Below are positions 19,287 through 27,642 of a stretch of DNA of 64,000 nt, piece after piece. Each line of letters opens with the position of its first letter. The first letter of the stretch is position 1. A program made the position numbers and the translations under genes. A model generated the notes under the pieces. The model did not search any database, was not told where the DNA came from, and saw nothing but the letters and a program-made list of their open reading frames with translations. This DNA comes from Acinetobacter calcoaceticus (GTDB taxonomy: Bacteria > Pseudomonadota > Gammaproteobacteria > Pseudomonadales > Moraxellaceae), in assembly GCF_016508255.1 (NCBI RefSeq), contig NZ_JADVKT010000008.1:1-64000 (forward strand), written 5' to 3'.

Positions 19287-20273
19287 ATGAGTAAAGAATT
19301 TACATTTACGATTAAGAGTATTTGTTTCGATGAAAACTATCGTCCAGCAGACAATACGCGTATTACAACCAACTTTGCTAACTTAGCGAGAGGGATGAGC
19401 CGTGAAGAGAATCTGCGCAACACTTTACAGATGATCGACAATCGTTTTAATGCCTTAGCTCATTGGGACAACCCTAAAGGTGACCGCTACGGCGTTGAAC
19501 TTGAAATCATTTCAGTTGAAATGAATATTGATGCCGAAAACCGTGCAAGCGGGCTTCCTTTAATCGAAATATTGAAAACCAATATTGTTGATAAAAAGAC
19601 CAATGAACGCATCGAAGGTATTGTTGGCAATAACTTCTCGTCTTATGTACGTGACTATGACTTTAGTGTGCTGTTGTTAGATCACAACAAAAACAAGTCT
19701 ACTTTTAGCACGCCAGAAAAGTTTGGTGAATTGCACGGTAACTTGTTTAAGAGCTTTATTAACTCTGAGACTTACAAAGCCAACTTTAAAAAAGCACCTG
19801 TGATTTGCTTAAGCGTTTCAACCACTAAAGAGTATCACCGTACTGAAAACGAACATCCAGTTTTAGGTGTGGAATACAAGCAAGAAGATTATTCACTCAC
19901 TGATGAATATTTCCAAAAAATGGGCTTAAAAGTTCGCTATTTCATGCCTAAAAACAGTGCTGCACCTTTGGCGTTCTATTTTACGGGTGATTTGCTGAGT
20001 GATTACACCAACCTTGAGTTGATCAGCACCATCAGCACCATGGAATCGTTCCAAAAGATTTACCGCCCTGAAATTTACAACGCAAATTCAGTTGCTGGAC
20101 AATCTTATCAGCCAAGCTTAAAGAACCAAGATTACTCACTTACTCGAATTGTGTATGACCGTGAAGAACGTAGCCGCCTCGCTATTGAGCAAGGGAAGTT
20201 TGTTGAAGAGCAATTTATCAAACCATACCAAGCGATTCTTGAGCAGTGGTCTGCTAATTACGCTCTTAATTAA
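19287..20273 (+). CDS. mesX: MesX (DUF1852), oxygen-dependent partner of methionine synthase MesD
   Basis: A 328-residue protein of the DUF1852 family, found next to short MetE-like methionine synthases. As I recall from published work on folate-independent methionine synthases, including in Acinetobacter baylyi, MesD needs MesX and oxygen. MesX may make or supply the unknown methyl donor. The sequence shows a soluble protein without signal or membrane segments. Its stop is 21 bases before the mesD ATG, so the two are co-transcribed. Catalytic residues cannot be named. Family recognition is by pattern and neighbour, hence the moderate confidence. Confidence 0.78.
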   Translation: MSKEFTFTIKSICFDENYRPADNTRITTNFANLARGMSREENLRNTLQMIDNRFNALAHWDNPKGDRYGVELEIISVEMNIDAENRASGLPLIEILKTNIVDKKTNERIEGIVGNNFSSYVRDYDFSVLLLDHNKNKSTFSTPEKFGELHGNLFKSFINSETYKANFKKAPVICLSVSTTKEYHRTENEHPVLGVEYKQEDYSLTDEYFQKMGLKVRYFMPKNSAAPLAFYFTGDLLSDYTNLELISTISTMESFQKIYRPEIYNANSVAGQSYQPSLKNQDYSLTRIVYDREERSRLAIEQGKFVEEQFIKPYQAILEQWSANYALN

Positions 20274-20294
20274 TTAACATATAGGTCATTGATC

Positions 20295-21338
20295 ATGAAA
20301 AAATTATTACCAACTTCAACTGCTGGCAGCTTACCTAAACCGTCTTGGCTTGCAGAACCTGAAAAGCTTTGGTCGCCTTGGAAACTCGAAAACGAAGGTC
20401 TGCTTGAAGGTAAAAAAGATGCTTTACGTTTAGCGTTGCACGAACAGCGCCTTGCTGGCATCGACATTGTGAGCGATGGTGAACAAACCCGCCAACACTT
20501 TGTGACCACGTTCATTGAACATTTAAATGGTGTAGATTTTGAGAAGCGCGAAACAGTTCGAATTCGTGACCGTTACGACGCAAGCGTACCGTCTGTAGTC
20601 GGTGCGGTGTCTCGTCAAAAGCCTGTGTTTGTTGAAGATGCTAAGTTCTTACGTCAGCAAACCAATCAACCTATTAAGTGGGCATTACCTGGCCCAATGA
20701 CCATGATTGATACGCTTTACGATGGTCACTACAAGAGCCGTGAAAAACTTGCTTGGGAATTTGCTAAAATTTTGAACCAAGAAGCACGTGAATTAGAAGC
20801 TGCTGGTGTAGATATTATTCAGTTTGATGAACCTGCATTTAACGTATTCTTTGACGAAGTAAATGACTGGGGTATTGCGACTTTAGAACGTGCAATTGAA
20901 GGTCTTAAGTGCGAAACTGCGGTACACATTTGCTATGGTTACGGCATTAAAGCCAACACTGACTGGAAAAAGACTTTAGGTTCTGAATGGCGTCAATACG
21001 AAGAAGCTTTTCCAAAGTTGCAACAATCTAATATCGATATTATCTCGTTAGAATGTCACAACTCACGTGTTCCAATCGATTTACTTGAACTCATTCGCGG
21101 TAAAAAAGTTATGGTCGGCGCAATTGATGTTGCATCTAACCAGATTGAAACACCCGAAGAAGTAGCCAACACACTACGTAAAGCGCTTCAATTTGTAGAT
21201 GCCGACAAGCTTTACCCTTGCACAAACTGCGGTATGGCACCTCTTTCTCGTGAAGTGGCACGTGGCAAGTTAAATGCGTTAAGTGCTGGTGCAGAAATTG
21301 TTCGTAGAGAACTGACTGGTTTGGAACTTACTGCTTAA
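20295..21338 (+). CDS. mesD: Core methionine synthase MesD (short MetE-like)
   Basis: A 347-residue protein matching only the C-terminal catalytic half of MetE, with no N-terminal folate-binding half. It should methylate homocysteine to methionine without methyl-tetrahydrofolate. Zinc-site residues are visible: His and Cys in VHICYGYG near residue 212, LECHNSR near residue 253, and Cys in PCTNCGMAPL near residue 313. AGGT lies about 9 bases before the ATG at 20295; an upstream TTG in the same frame is less likely. MesX is immediately upstream and a flavin reductase follows. Confidence 0.85.
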   Translation: MKKLLPTSTAGSLPKPSWLAEPEKLWSPWKLENEGLLEGKKDALRLALHEQRLAGIDIVSDGEQTRQHFVTTFIEHLNGVDFEKRETVRIRDRYDASVPSVVGAVSRQKPVFVEDAKFLRQQTNQPIKWALPGPMTMIDTLYDGHYKSREKLAWEFAKILNQEARELEAAGVDIIQFDEPAFNVFFDEVNDWGIATLERAIEGLKCETAVHICYGYGIKANTDWKKTLGSEWRQYEEAFPKLQQSNIDIISLECHNSRVPIDLLELIRGKKVMVGAIDVASNQIETPEEVANTLRKALQFVDADKLYPCTNCGMAPLSREVARGKLNALSAGAEIVRRELTGLELTA

Positions 21339-21360
21339 TATTTACCAATAAGTGGTATAA

Positions 21361-21405
21361 AGGGTTACTTTTTTGATAGCTATTGATAATCAAACCAGTA
21401 ACCCT
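21361..21405 (+). terminator. Probable terminator after mesD
   Basis: AGGGTTACT pairs with AGTAACCCT, and an inner stem TTTGAT/ATCAAA extends it beyond a 2x2 internal loop. It starts 22 bases after the mesD stop. The following CATTTTA is a weak T tract, so termination may be partial and allow read-through to the flavin reductase. Confidence 0.6.
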
Positions 21406-21415
21406 CATTTTACTT

Positions 21416-21504
21416 GGTACATGTCGTTCTACATAGAACGCATGTCGAGACAGTACCTTCCTGATGGAGTTGGGCGGTAGAGCAAAACACACAGGAAAAG
21501 GTAC
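21416..21504 (+). promoter_or_regulatory. Structured leader of the flavin reductase gene, riboswitch-like
   Basis: GGTAC, CATG and CGTTC (21416-21429) pair with GAACG, CATG and GTACC (21436-21457), forming a stem with a six-base apical loop. The same GTACCTTCCTG strand (21453-21463) can instead pair with CAGG-AA-AAGGTAC (21492-21504). These folds are mutually exclusive. The segment ends about 24 bases before the start codon. It does not match the FMN riboswitch consensus that I remember. Confidence 0.5.
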
Positions 21505-21527
21505 GGTTCAAATTTAGGAATAATGTC

Positions 21528-22019
21528 ATGGTTCAAGCAACAGACTTTAGAAATGCAATGTCTTTACTCACAAGTGCAGTTAGCGTTGTGACCACGGCAG
21601 GCATGACTGGTCGTTTTGGATTTACTGCCTCTGCTGTTTGTAGTGTGACAGACACACCGCCAACATTATTGGTCTGTATGAACCAATCTGCGAGTTCACA
21701 TGCACATTTTCTAGATAACAAAATCTTAACTGTGAATGTTTTGGGCGCCCACCACGAACATATTTCAAAAGCATTTTCATCTAAGCTCACACCAGAAGAA
21801 CGCTTTAATCATGGCGAATGGATTGAGTTAGAAACAGGTTCACCTGTGCTAGACGATGCTTTGGTCAGTTTCGATTGCGAGATTGAACAAATTCAACAAG
21901 TCGGCACACACACCATTCTTATTTGTCCGATTGTGGCGATTAAACAAAGTGAGCATGACCAAAGTTTGGTTTACTTTAACCGTGCTTATCACCAAGTGGG
22001 ACAGACGGAAATCGCTTAA
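21528..22019 (+). CDS. Flavin reductase family protein (HpaC-like)
   Basis: A 163-residue FMN-binding split-barrel protein that likely reduces flavin with NAD(P)H and supplies reduced flavin to a partner oxygenase. Typical segments are visible: GRFGFTASAVCSVTDTPPTL and NKILTVNVLGAHHEHISKAF. AGGAA lies about 8 bases before the ATG. It follows mesX-mesD on the same strand after a structured 189-base gap. Reduced flavin could serve the putative oxygenase MesX, which fits the oxygen requirement of the MesD system. That link is an inference. Confidence 0.82.
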   Translation: MVQATDFRNAMSLLTSAVSVVTTAGMTGRFGFTASAVCSVTDTPPTLLVCMNQSASSHAHFLDNKILTVNVLGAHHEHISKAFSSKLTPEERFNHGEWIELETGSPVLDDALVSFDCEIEQIQQVGTHTILICPIVAIKQSEHDQSLVYFNRAYHQVGQTEIA

Positions 22020-22455
22020 ACCGACTTTCCGTTTTGTACTGTCATTTTAAAACTTAAACATGAAAATGAATAATAAGCAGAATAAGTTTGTCATTTAATT
22101 ATAAAAATACCATTAAATATAATATATAAAATAATAATTAAGTTAATCTAATGAAAAACAATAAGAAATTTAAAAGCTTGGTATAAAAGCTACATTGACA
22201 CATCTAAACTCTCAGATTATGCTTTGCGTGCTGGCCACATTGCCAGCCGGCTTTGACAGGCTGATCTTCAAGTACATTGAAAAAACTTGTTTTTTTGATG
22301 TAGACCCACTCGTCCCTCTTTTGTAGCGGTAGGACGGAAGGGGGACGCCTTCGTGCGTGCTGGGTTCTTGAAGCCAGTCTGTCAACCCTCTTTCGTTCTG
22401 CCACCATAATTCCAAATGAATGCTCTGGCAGAACTCCCAAAATCAGGAGTTGGCT

Positions 22456-22512
22456 ATGCACATCCATCATTTCTTGGCACTCATTGCCAAAAGCTATAAC
22501 GACACCACTTAA
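22456..22512 (+). CDS. Possible 18-residue leader peptide
   Basis: ATG at 22456 with AGGAG seven bases upstream opens MHIHHFLALIAKSYNDTT before a TAA stop. His-rich start and tiny size suggest either a leader peptide or a chance ORF. The unusually good ribosome binding site in a region without other genes is the only support. Confidence 0.3.
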   Translation: MHIHHFLALIAKSYNDTT

Positions 22513-22622
22513 AAATTTAAAGCAGCTTGAATACCATAAGGTTTTCAGGCTTTAAGTCATTTTTACTTAAAACTTAGCAATAACAAAACTTGAGATGTGC
22601 CAAGCACCGTCTTACGGCTTTG

Positions 22623-22663
22623 CTGTGCCTTTTTTTCTCCCAGAAAGGGCACAGGCTTTTTAT
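22623..22663 (+). terminator. Possible terminator upstream of the TetR gene
   Basis: CTGTGCC (22623-22629) pairs with GGCACAG (22648-22654) across an 18-base loop, and GGCTTTTTAT follows. It would end a plus-strand transcript from the GC-richer segment 39 bases before the TetR start. Confidence 0.45.
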
Positions 22664-22701
22664 CTCATTTAGAAACAACAAGAATTTAAAAAGGTAAAAC
22701 T

Positions 22702-23265
22702 ATGCCAACTTTAGAAACGGCTTCAAAAAAATTACAGGTTGTTCAAACTGCCATCCAACTCTTTACGACGCATGGGTTCCATAATGCAGGCGTAGACCTG
22801 ATTGCCAAAGAAACTAAAATTCCCAAAGCCACGCTTTATAACTACTTTCACTCAAAAGAACGCCTTGTTGAAACATGCATAAGCTTTCAAAAAAGCCGAC
22901 TGAAAGAAGAAGTACTCGCAATTGTCTATTCACACCGTTACTCAAAACCAAGCGATAAACTCAAAGAAATTGTGCGCTTACATGTCGATGTAAATAGCCT
23001 TTACCATCTATTGTTTAAGGCTATTTTTGAAATAAAACAGCTTTATCCAAGCGCTTACCGCGTGGCCGTTGAATATCGAAAATGGCTACTTCGAGAGCTT
23101 TTTGATCTGGTCTTTAGTCTGGAAACCAATGCATTTAATCTCGATGCCAACATGGTTTTAAACCTAATTGATGGCTTGATGCTACAGGTTCTAAGCTCTA
23201 ACAGTTTGGATGAACGGGATGTGGTGTTGGAAAGGTTTTGGGGGGATAGAAGTTTTATTCTTTAG
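22702..23265 (+). CDS. TetR-family regulator
   Basis: A 187-residue TetR-type protein. The helix-turn-helix is clear (GVDLIAKETKIPKATLYNYFHSKERLVE, residues about 29-56) and a helical ligand domain follows. AAAGG precedes the ATG. There is no obvious co-directional target: the next gene is on the opposite strand and runs towards it. It lies at the left border of an atypical region. Its ligand is unknown. Confidence 0.82.
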   Translation: MPTLETASKKLQVVQTAIQLFTTHGFHNAGVDLIAKETKIPKATLYNYFHSKERLVETCISFQKSRLKEEVLAIVYSHRYSKPSDKLKEIVRLHVDVNSLYHLLFKAIFEIKQLYPSAYRVAVEYRKWLLRELFDLVFSLETNAFNLDANMVLNLIDGLMLQVLSSNSLDERDVVLERFWGDRSFIL

Positions 23266-23308
23266 GATGAAAGTTAAATAAGAGGACAGAGCCTCTTATT
23301 TAATATAT

Positions 23309-23785
23309 TTATTTTCTATATTGGATAGGTCTATCTAAACGTGGCTCAATGCTATCTCTAACTAAAGAAAAGCCTGCAGCCTCAGCTAAAGCGCAAAAGC
23401 CAAAAAAGAAGAATTTAATTAATGCTGAGTCAAAGCCATCTGTAAATATATATAGAAAAGGAAAGGCTACTAGAAAACCTCCTCCTACTCGCAGGAGGCT
23501 CAAATTAAGATCATATAAACTATTTCCGACTCTCTTATAAATAGGTTTATTCCAAGGATTAAATAAGCGATATATCACAAAAAGTATAATACTAATAATA
23601 AATAAAATACCTAAAGCTATAAGATTGGTAAAACTATATTTTCCATTGGCACTATCTAAAATTTTTATCACTCCAGATGATCCATCAAAGTAATATGTAA
23701 TTGATAATGTAAATATTGATGATATAAATGCTACGATAAATTCACTTGCTAAATACTGAGGGTATAATGTTGTATTAACTTTCAT
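23309..23785 (-). CDS. Hypothetical membrane protein
   Basis: A 158-residue protein I do not recognise. Four hydrophobic stretches are visible (about residues 13-31, 53-72, 98-114 and 118-138), with a charged stretch NPWNKPIYKRVGNS between the second and third and a basic tail. No Shine-Dalgarno precedes the ATG at 23785. It converges with the TetR gene and stands alone next to an AT-rich gap, so it may be an acquired or orphan gene. Function unknown. Confidence 0.6.
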   Translation of the reverse strand: MKVNTTLYPQYLASEFIVAFISSIFTLSITYYFDGSSGVIKILDSANGKYSFTNLIALGILFIISIILFVIYRLFNPWNKPIYKRVGNSLYDLNLSLLRVGGGFLVAFPFLYIFTDGFDSALIKFFFFGFCALAEAAGFSLVRDSIEPRLDRPIQYRK

Positions 23786-24271
23786 TGTATCGATATTTTT
23801 AATTAAAAGAGTATTTAATAATAAATTAAACTATATGGCAATAATTTAATCTATTATTACTCGCTATTTTTATAAGTATTTGTCAATTTTTGGATTTTAA
23901 ATTGAATTATTTATTGTAATATAATATTTTAATTGGGATGTAAAATAAATTTTAAAATATCCATCTATAGATTTTAATAAGCTTTATCTGCATAAATATT
24001 ATTGTTTTTAATAATGATTGATTCAAATTAGAATATATTTATATAACTGAAAATGTTTTTTTAAATTTTAATTTATTTATAACATTTTGTTTTTTAATTA
24101 AATTTTAGTATAATTCTTGCTGTATTGAGATATCAGTAAATCTAGAGTTTGTTGCCAAACAACTGCAGCGTCACAAGCTGTCGCTTCTCTATGGATTTGT
24201 ATTTATTGATTGCTAGAATTTTTCTACAATTTAGAAAACTTTAAAATTATATATTTTTTGAGGAAATTTTT
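23786..24271. other. AT-rich intergenic region, probable acquisition boundary
   Basis: This 486-base gap is extremely AT-rich up to about 24110. It lies between the divergent orphan membrane gene and the NdpA-like operon. A promoter and a long leader occupy its right part. No ORF is convincing. Confidence 0.6.
24087..24114 (+). promoter_or_regulatory. Promoter of the NdpA-like operon
   Basis: A perfect -10 box TATAAT at 24109-24114 has TTGTTT 16 bases upstream at 24087-24092. It would start a transcript with a leader of about 150 bases containing GTTTG-TTGC-CAAAC, a small hairpin. Support is from consensus only. Confidence 0.5.
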
Positions 24272-25297
24272 ATGTCGTGTGAAATATTGGCTTTTATTGT
24301 TCATAAATTAATTAGAACAGGAGATGATAAAAAATTAGAAAAAGAAGAAGGGAATGCACTTCTAGAAATTAATGATTCTATTCAGAAACTAATGGATACT
24401 TTAAACAAACGTTATGTGGATCAGGGTGGAAGAACTTTTGGTAATTTTTCTGAAGATCAGGATAATTATCCTATTTCACGTTACTTAGATGAGACAGATA
24501 TTATCAATGATCAATCTGGTTTCTATGATTTATCAATAAGAGTACTAGATCATTTAGTTGCAAAAGCAAAAAATACTTCTGCAACTGAAGGTTGGGTTGT
24601 TATGTGTTTATATAATTATAACAATAACCTTAACTTTGCTGTCGCTGTAGTAAATGAAATTACAGGCGCTTCAATTGATGAAACATTTCAGGTCAAACCA
24701 TCTGTATATATTGATCTAACTAAATTACGTCATGCTGGTCGTATAAATCTAACGCAATGGAAAGATAGCAAAGATAAATATGTTAGCTTTATTAGAGCTG
24801 CTAGAGAATCTACATACTTTAAAGAATTTCTTGGTTGTGAATATACAAACTCAAATGTAGATGAAAGTAATAAACTTATATCTGCTATCAATGCATTTTT
24901 GGAAGTTGAAAATTTTAACTATGAAGCAAGAAATGAAACAACTTCTAAAGCATTTGATTTCTTACAGTCAGCTTCGAAAGCTAAGACTCCGATTTTTCTA
25001 GAACATCTCGCTAATCATTTAATGCCAGAAGAGCCTGAAAAGTTGAGAGGTTATTTGGTTTCTGATGATTTTAAGATAAATGACGGTTTCATTCCTGATG
25101 GTAGAACATTAAAAAAACTCGTTGAAATTCAGTCTAAAACACCTTATTGGAACTTAAAGTTATCAAGAGAAGCTTTTAGGCATGGTGTCGACTATAATGT
25201 TGAAAGAGGACAATTAATAATTGAAATTACTGATCCTTTGGAAAAGGAAAAATTTGCAAAAGAGGTGCAAGGTATAGACGATCATGAGCCAGATTAA
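24272..25297 (+). CDS. NdpA/YejK-family nucleoid-associated protein
   Basis: A 341-residue protein resembling the 37-kDa nucleoid-associated NdpA family (E. coli YejK is about 335 residues). The middle segment VKPSVYIDLTKLRHAGRINLTQW corresponds to the conserved stretch of YejK with its ARIDLTEW core, followed by a conserved FLG motif (EFLGCEY). The family binds nucleic acid, but its function is poorly understood. GAGGA precedes the ATG at eight bases. The coding sequence is much more AT-rich than the nuo or nrd genes. It overlaps the next gene by 14 bases, so the two work as a unit. Acquisition by transfer is likely (inference). Confidence 0.72.
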   Translation: MSCEILAFIVHKLIRTGDDKKLEKEEGNALLEINDSIQKLMDTLNKRYVDQGGRTFGNFSEDQDNYPISRYLDETDIINDQSGFYDLSIRVLDHLVAKAKNTSATEGWVVMCLYNYNNNLNFAVAVVNEITGASIDETFQVKPSVYIDLTKLRHAGRINLTQWKDSKDKYVSFIRAARESTYFKEFLGCEYTNSNVDESNKLISAINAFLEVENFNYEARNETTSKAFDFLQSASKAKTPIFLEHLANHLMPEEPEKLRGYLVSDDFKINDGFIPDGRTLKKLVEIQSKTPYWNLKLSREAFRHGVDYNVERGQLIIEITDPLEKEKFAKEVQGIDDHEPD

Positions 25298-26474
25298 TCG
25301 GGCACAACTTATAGATTTATATAAGAAAGCTTTTTTCCAAGAAAATTTTTCTAAAGGTCAAATTACGGTTGATTCGCCTTCGCTCGTTCAAAGTTTAATA
25401 CTAGCATTTGATTCTGAAAATACAGGCTGGTCTCAAATAGGGATTGAGCCTGTTATTCTAAATCAAACCTATAAATTTTATCATCGTTTACCACGTTCGA
25501 TTGACTTTGGTCATATTTTTAATAATATAGATCAACTCTGTAGTAATAGCTTTTTTAAATCTAGAAATACTAAAAAGTATTTTATTATAGATTTGAAATT
25601 TGACTCAAGTGATGCTAATAAACCTGAAATAATAAAAAATTATGAAGCTCTTCTAAGATTTCTGGAGCTATTAGGAAAGTCAGCAGCTTTTGTAGATTCA
25701 TCATTTTCAAGATTTCTTTTTTTGCAACCAGAAAATATGGAGTTAGAAGTTTTCTATAATTCTACTGTTTTAAGAAGTTTAGATGTTGCCAGTATAAATA
25801 AAATTGAAAGTTTTATTATAGAAAATATCCATGAAACCCAAAAGCGGACAATTTTTTCTAAAGCTATCGTTAATTATTGTAAAAATGAAACAGAAAAATT
25901 TAGATTCGAAAAACTTTTGAGTGGATTAAAGAATATCTTTGAAACACTGGATCATGATTATGCAGTATTTTCATCAGATTTTTCATATGAGAAATTAAGA
26001 AATGAGATTGAGAATGCTAAACTTGAAGAGCAAGTAAAAATACATAAAGTTATTACCGATATCCAGAATCAAATATTAGGAATTCCTATAGCAACTGTAA
26101 TTGTGGCTACACAATTTAAAACTCAAAAGCAGGTTGACTATAATGCAATTTATCAGTTTTGCTTAAATACTGGTATTTTTATTGGAGTTTTAATTTTTGT
26201 AGTTATTTTGTGGTTTTTAATAAAAAATCAGAAAGAATCATTAATGGGTTTAGAAACCGAGATAGTAAGAAAAGACAATAAATTTAAAATTGATAGTCCC
26301 GTTGTATATAAAAAGATTGTAAGAGAAGGGAAATCTCCCTTTGAAGATGTATTTAACCGTATAAGTACCCAAAAGAAAATATTAAATACTATTAACTTGG
26401 TGGGTATAGTTGGCTTAGTTATTACTTTTTTTATTTATTGTGCCATTACTGTTGATCCAAGATGTTTTTTTTAA
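25284..26474 (+). CDS. Unrecognised membrane protein, partner of the NdpA-like protein
   Basis: A 396-residue protein of no family that I recognise. The first 270 residues are soluble, with a charged helical stretch (about 215-262, coiled-coil-like). Two strong membrane helices follow, near 290-311 and 372-392, separated by a basic segment of about 60 residues. It ends shortly after the second helix with DPRCFF. The start lies inside the preceding gene, implying translational coupling. It is AT-rich like its partner. A soluble sensor plus membrane-effector layout is common in anti-phage systems, but nothing in the sequence proves this. Confidence 0.65.
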   Translation: MSQINRAQLIDLYKKAFFQENFSKGQITVDSPSLVQSLILAFDSENTGWSQIGIEPVILNQTYKFYHRLPRSIDFGHIFNNIDQLCSNSFFKSRNTKKYFIIDLKFDSSDANKPEIIKNYEALLRFLELLGKSAAFVDSSFSRFLFLQPENMELEVFYNSTVLRSLDVASINKIESFIIENIHETQKRTIFSKAIVNYCKNETEKFRFEKLLSGLKNIFETLDHDYAVFSSDFSYEKLRNEIENAKLEEQVKIHKVITDIQNQILGIPIATVIVATQFKTQKQVDYNAIYQFCLNTGIFIGVLIFVVILWFLIKNQKESLMGLETEIVRKDNKFKIDSPVVYKKIVREGKSPFEDVFNRISTQKKILNTINLVGIVGLVITFFIYCAITVDPRCFF

Positions 26475-26565
26475 AATAGAGAGTAGCCTAATAAAAAGAT
26501 TTATTTTTATTTCGTGACTATTTTTTATATTGGCTGTGTAAATCTAAATAAAATCGCCACAACTT

Positions 26566-26895
26566 CTATAAAGAACCTTCATACTCCACATACCCATCTT
26601 CAATTGCAGGAATAATCTCTACAAACTCAAAGTAGGGCACTGTACAAAACTCAGAGTCTCGAATCGCATCAATCACAAAATAATAATCTTGCAGAGATGT
26701 GGTCTCAAACACAGCAATATCACTCGCTTTAGTGCTAAACGCTTCAACGTCATACCAACGAACTTTTACAGTCGAGTACTTCTCAAAAATAGGTTCAAGC
26801 TTCTGTGCACTAAACTCAGCCCGCTTTTCACGAGCTAAAGCCAACCAAGCAGGTAAAGCTCTTAAGTGAACAAAAAAAGTATAGGTTCTAGACAT
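26566..26895 (-). CDS. Darcynin family protein
   Basis: A 109-residue protein of the darcynin type (opening [19 protein letters not shown], with [21 protein letters not shown] in the middle). It probably has a ferredoxin-like alpha/beta fold of unknown function. GGAG lies five bases before the ATG at 26895; a GTG two codons upstream is possible. It is divergent from a TetR-type regulator, with nested inverted repeats between them, so it is probably that regulator's target. Confidence 0.72.
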   Translation of the reverse strand: MSRTYTFFVHLRALPAWLALAREKRAEFSAQKLEPIFEKYSTVKVRWYDVEAFSTKASDIAVFETTSLQDYYFVIDAIRDSEFCTVPYFEFVEIIPAIEDGYVEYEGSL

Positions 26896-26951
26896 AACCA
26901 CTCCATGACTGAGCCGAGTTGAAGCTCAACTGAAAAAGACAGTATTTGCTT

Positions 26952-26993
26952 GTCATATCAATATGACTCATTCAGTATATGAGTGATTACTCA
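26952..26993. promoter_or_regulatory. Overlapping inverted repeats in the darcynin/TetR gap
   Basis: Three dyads chain together. GTCATAT-CA-ATATGAC lies at 26952-26967, ACTCAT-N7-ATGAGT at 26966-26984 and TGAGT-GATT-ACTCA at 26980-26993. They lie 25 to 65 bases before the TetR start and about 60 to 100 before darcynin, as expected for an operator serving both genes. Confidence 0.75.
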
Positions 26994-27017
26994 CATTAAG
27001 TACTCGCATTTCAGCTC

Positions 27018-27617
27018 ATGTCAGAAACTCTTCCAGACCCACGAAAACGCCCGCGTCAAGCCCGCTCAGTTGCTACATTTGAAGCTATTTTAGAGGCGGC
27101 TGCTCGCATTTTAGAGTCATTAGGCTTTGCTGGATTTAACACAAATGCCGTGGCCGAGCTTGCTGGCGTAAGCATTGGTAGCCTATATCAATACTTTCCC
27201 TCTAAAGATGCCTTAATAGTCGAGTTAATTCGACGTGAGCGAGCTGAGCTTTCAAAACGTATAGTTGAAGCCATACAGCAACATGAAGCCGCAGACTTAA
27301 AAGAAAAACTAAAGCTCATCATCCAAGCTGCTGTGCAACATCAATTGAGCCGTCCGCAGTTAGCTCGAACATTAGAATTTTCTTCTGAACTGATTGGAAA
27401 AGACATTGAAGAAAATGAGCTTCAACACGAACTTGAAACCATAATTTCTGATCTTTTTATACGTTCTGGCATTTCACATGCACAGACAGCCGCACAAGAT
27501 GTGATTGCTTTAAGTAAAGGGATGATTAACGCGGCAGGCATAGCAGGGGAAAATGATTTAAATTATTTACAGCAGCGCGTTGAAAAAGCTGTATTTGGTT
27601 ATTTGGATTTAACTTAA
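27018..27617 (+). CDS. TetR-family regulator, divergent from darcynin
   Basis: A 199-residue TetR-type repressor starting with a proline/arginine-rich tail (PDPRKRPRQARS). The helix-turn-helix NAVAELAGVSIGSLYQYFPSKDAL spans residues about 42-65, and a helical ligand domain follows. No Shine-Dalgarno precedes the ATG, and a short leader or leaderless transcript is possible. It probably represses itself and the divergent darcynin gene through the nested dyads. Ligand unknown. Confidence 0.82.
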   Translation: MSETLPDPRKRPRQARSVATFEAILEAAARILESLGFAGFNTNAVAELAGVSIGSLYQYFPSKDALIVELIRRERAELSKRIVEAIQQHEAADLKEKLKLIIQAAVQHQLSRPQLARTLEFSSELIGKDIEENELQHELETIISDLFIRSGISHAQTAAQDVIALSKGMINAAGIAGENDLNYLQQRVEKAVFGYLDLT

Positions 27618-27642
27618 AGATTAGAATAAAAGATAATTTTTA

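Larger units (their letters stand above)
22020..22701. other. GC-richer structured segment without a convincing large gene
   Basis: After about 180 AT-rich bases, the stretch 22200-22660 is noticeably richer in G and C than its surroundings and full of inverted repeats (GCTGGC-CACATT-GCCAGC at about 22231-22248; CTGTGCC/GGCACAG at 22623-22654). A minus-strand open frame of 88 codons (22204-22470) has no ribosome binding site and no recognised family. An 18-codon plus-strand ORF at 22456 has a good one. The look recalls phage antisense-RNA or Ash-type loci, but I cannot assign it. Confidence 0.4.

Noticed and set aside
21406..21527. FMN riboswitch upstream of the flavin reductase
   Set aside because: The strongly conserved FMN-riboswitch segments are not present, although the region is clearly structured.
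22204..22470. 88-codon minus-strand open frame in the GC-richer segment
   Set aside because: No ribosome binding site, no recognised family, and unusual composition (Arg/His/Gln-rich) as expected from a structured RNA region read in a chance frame.
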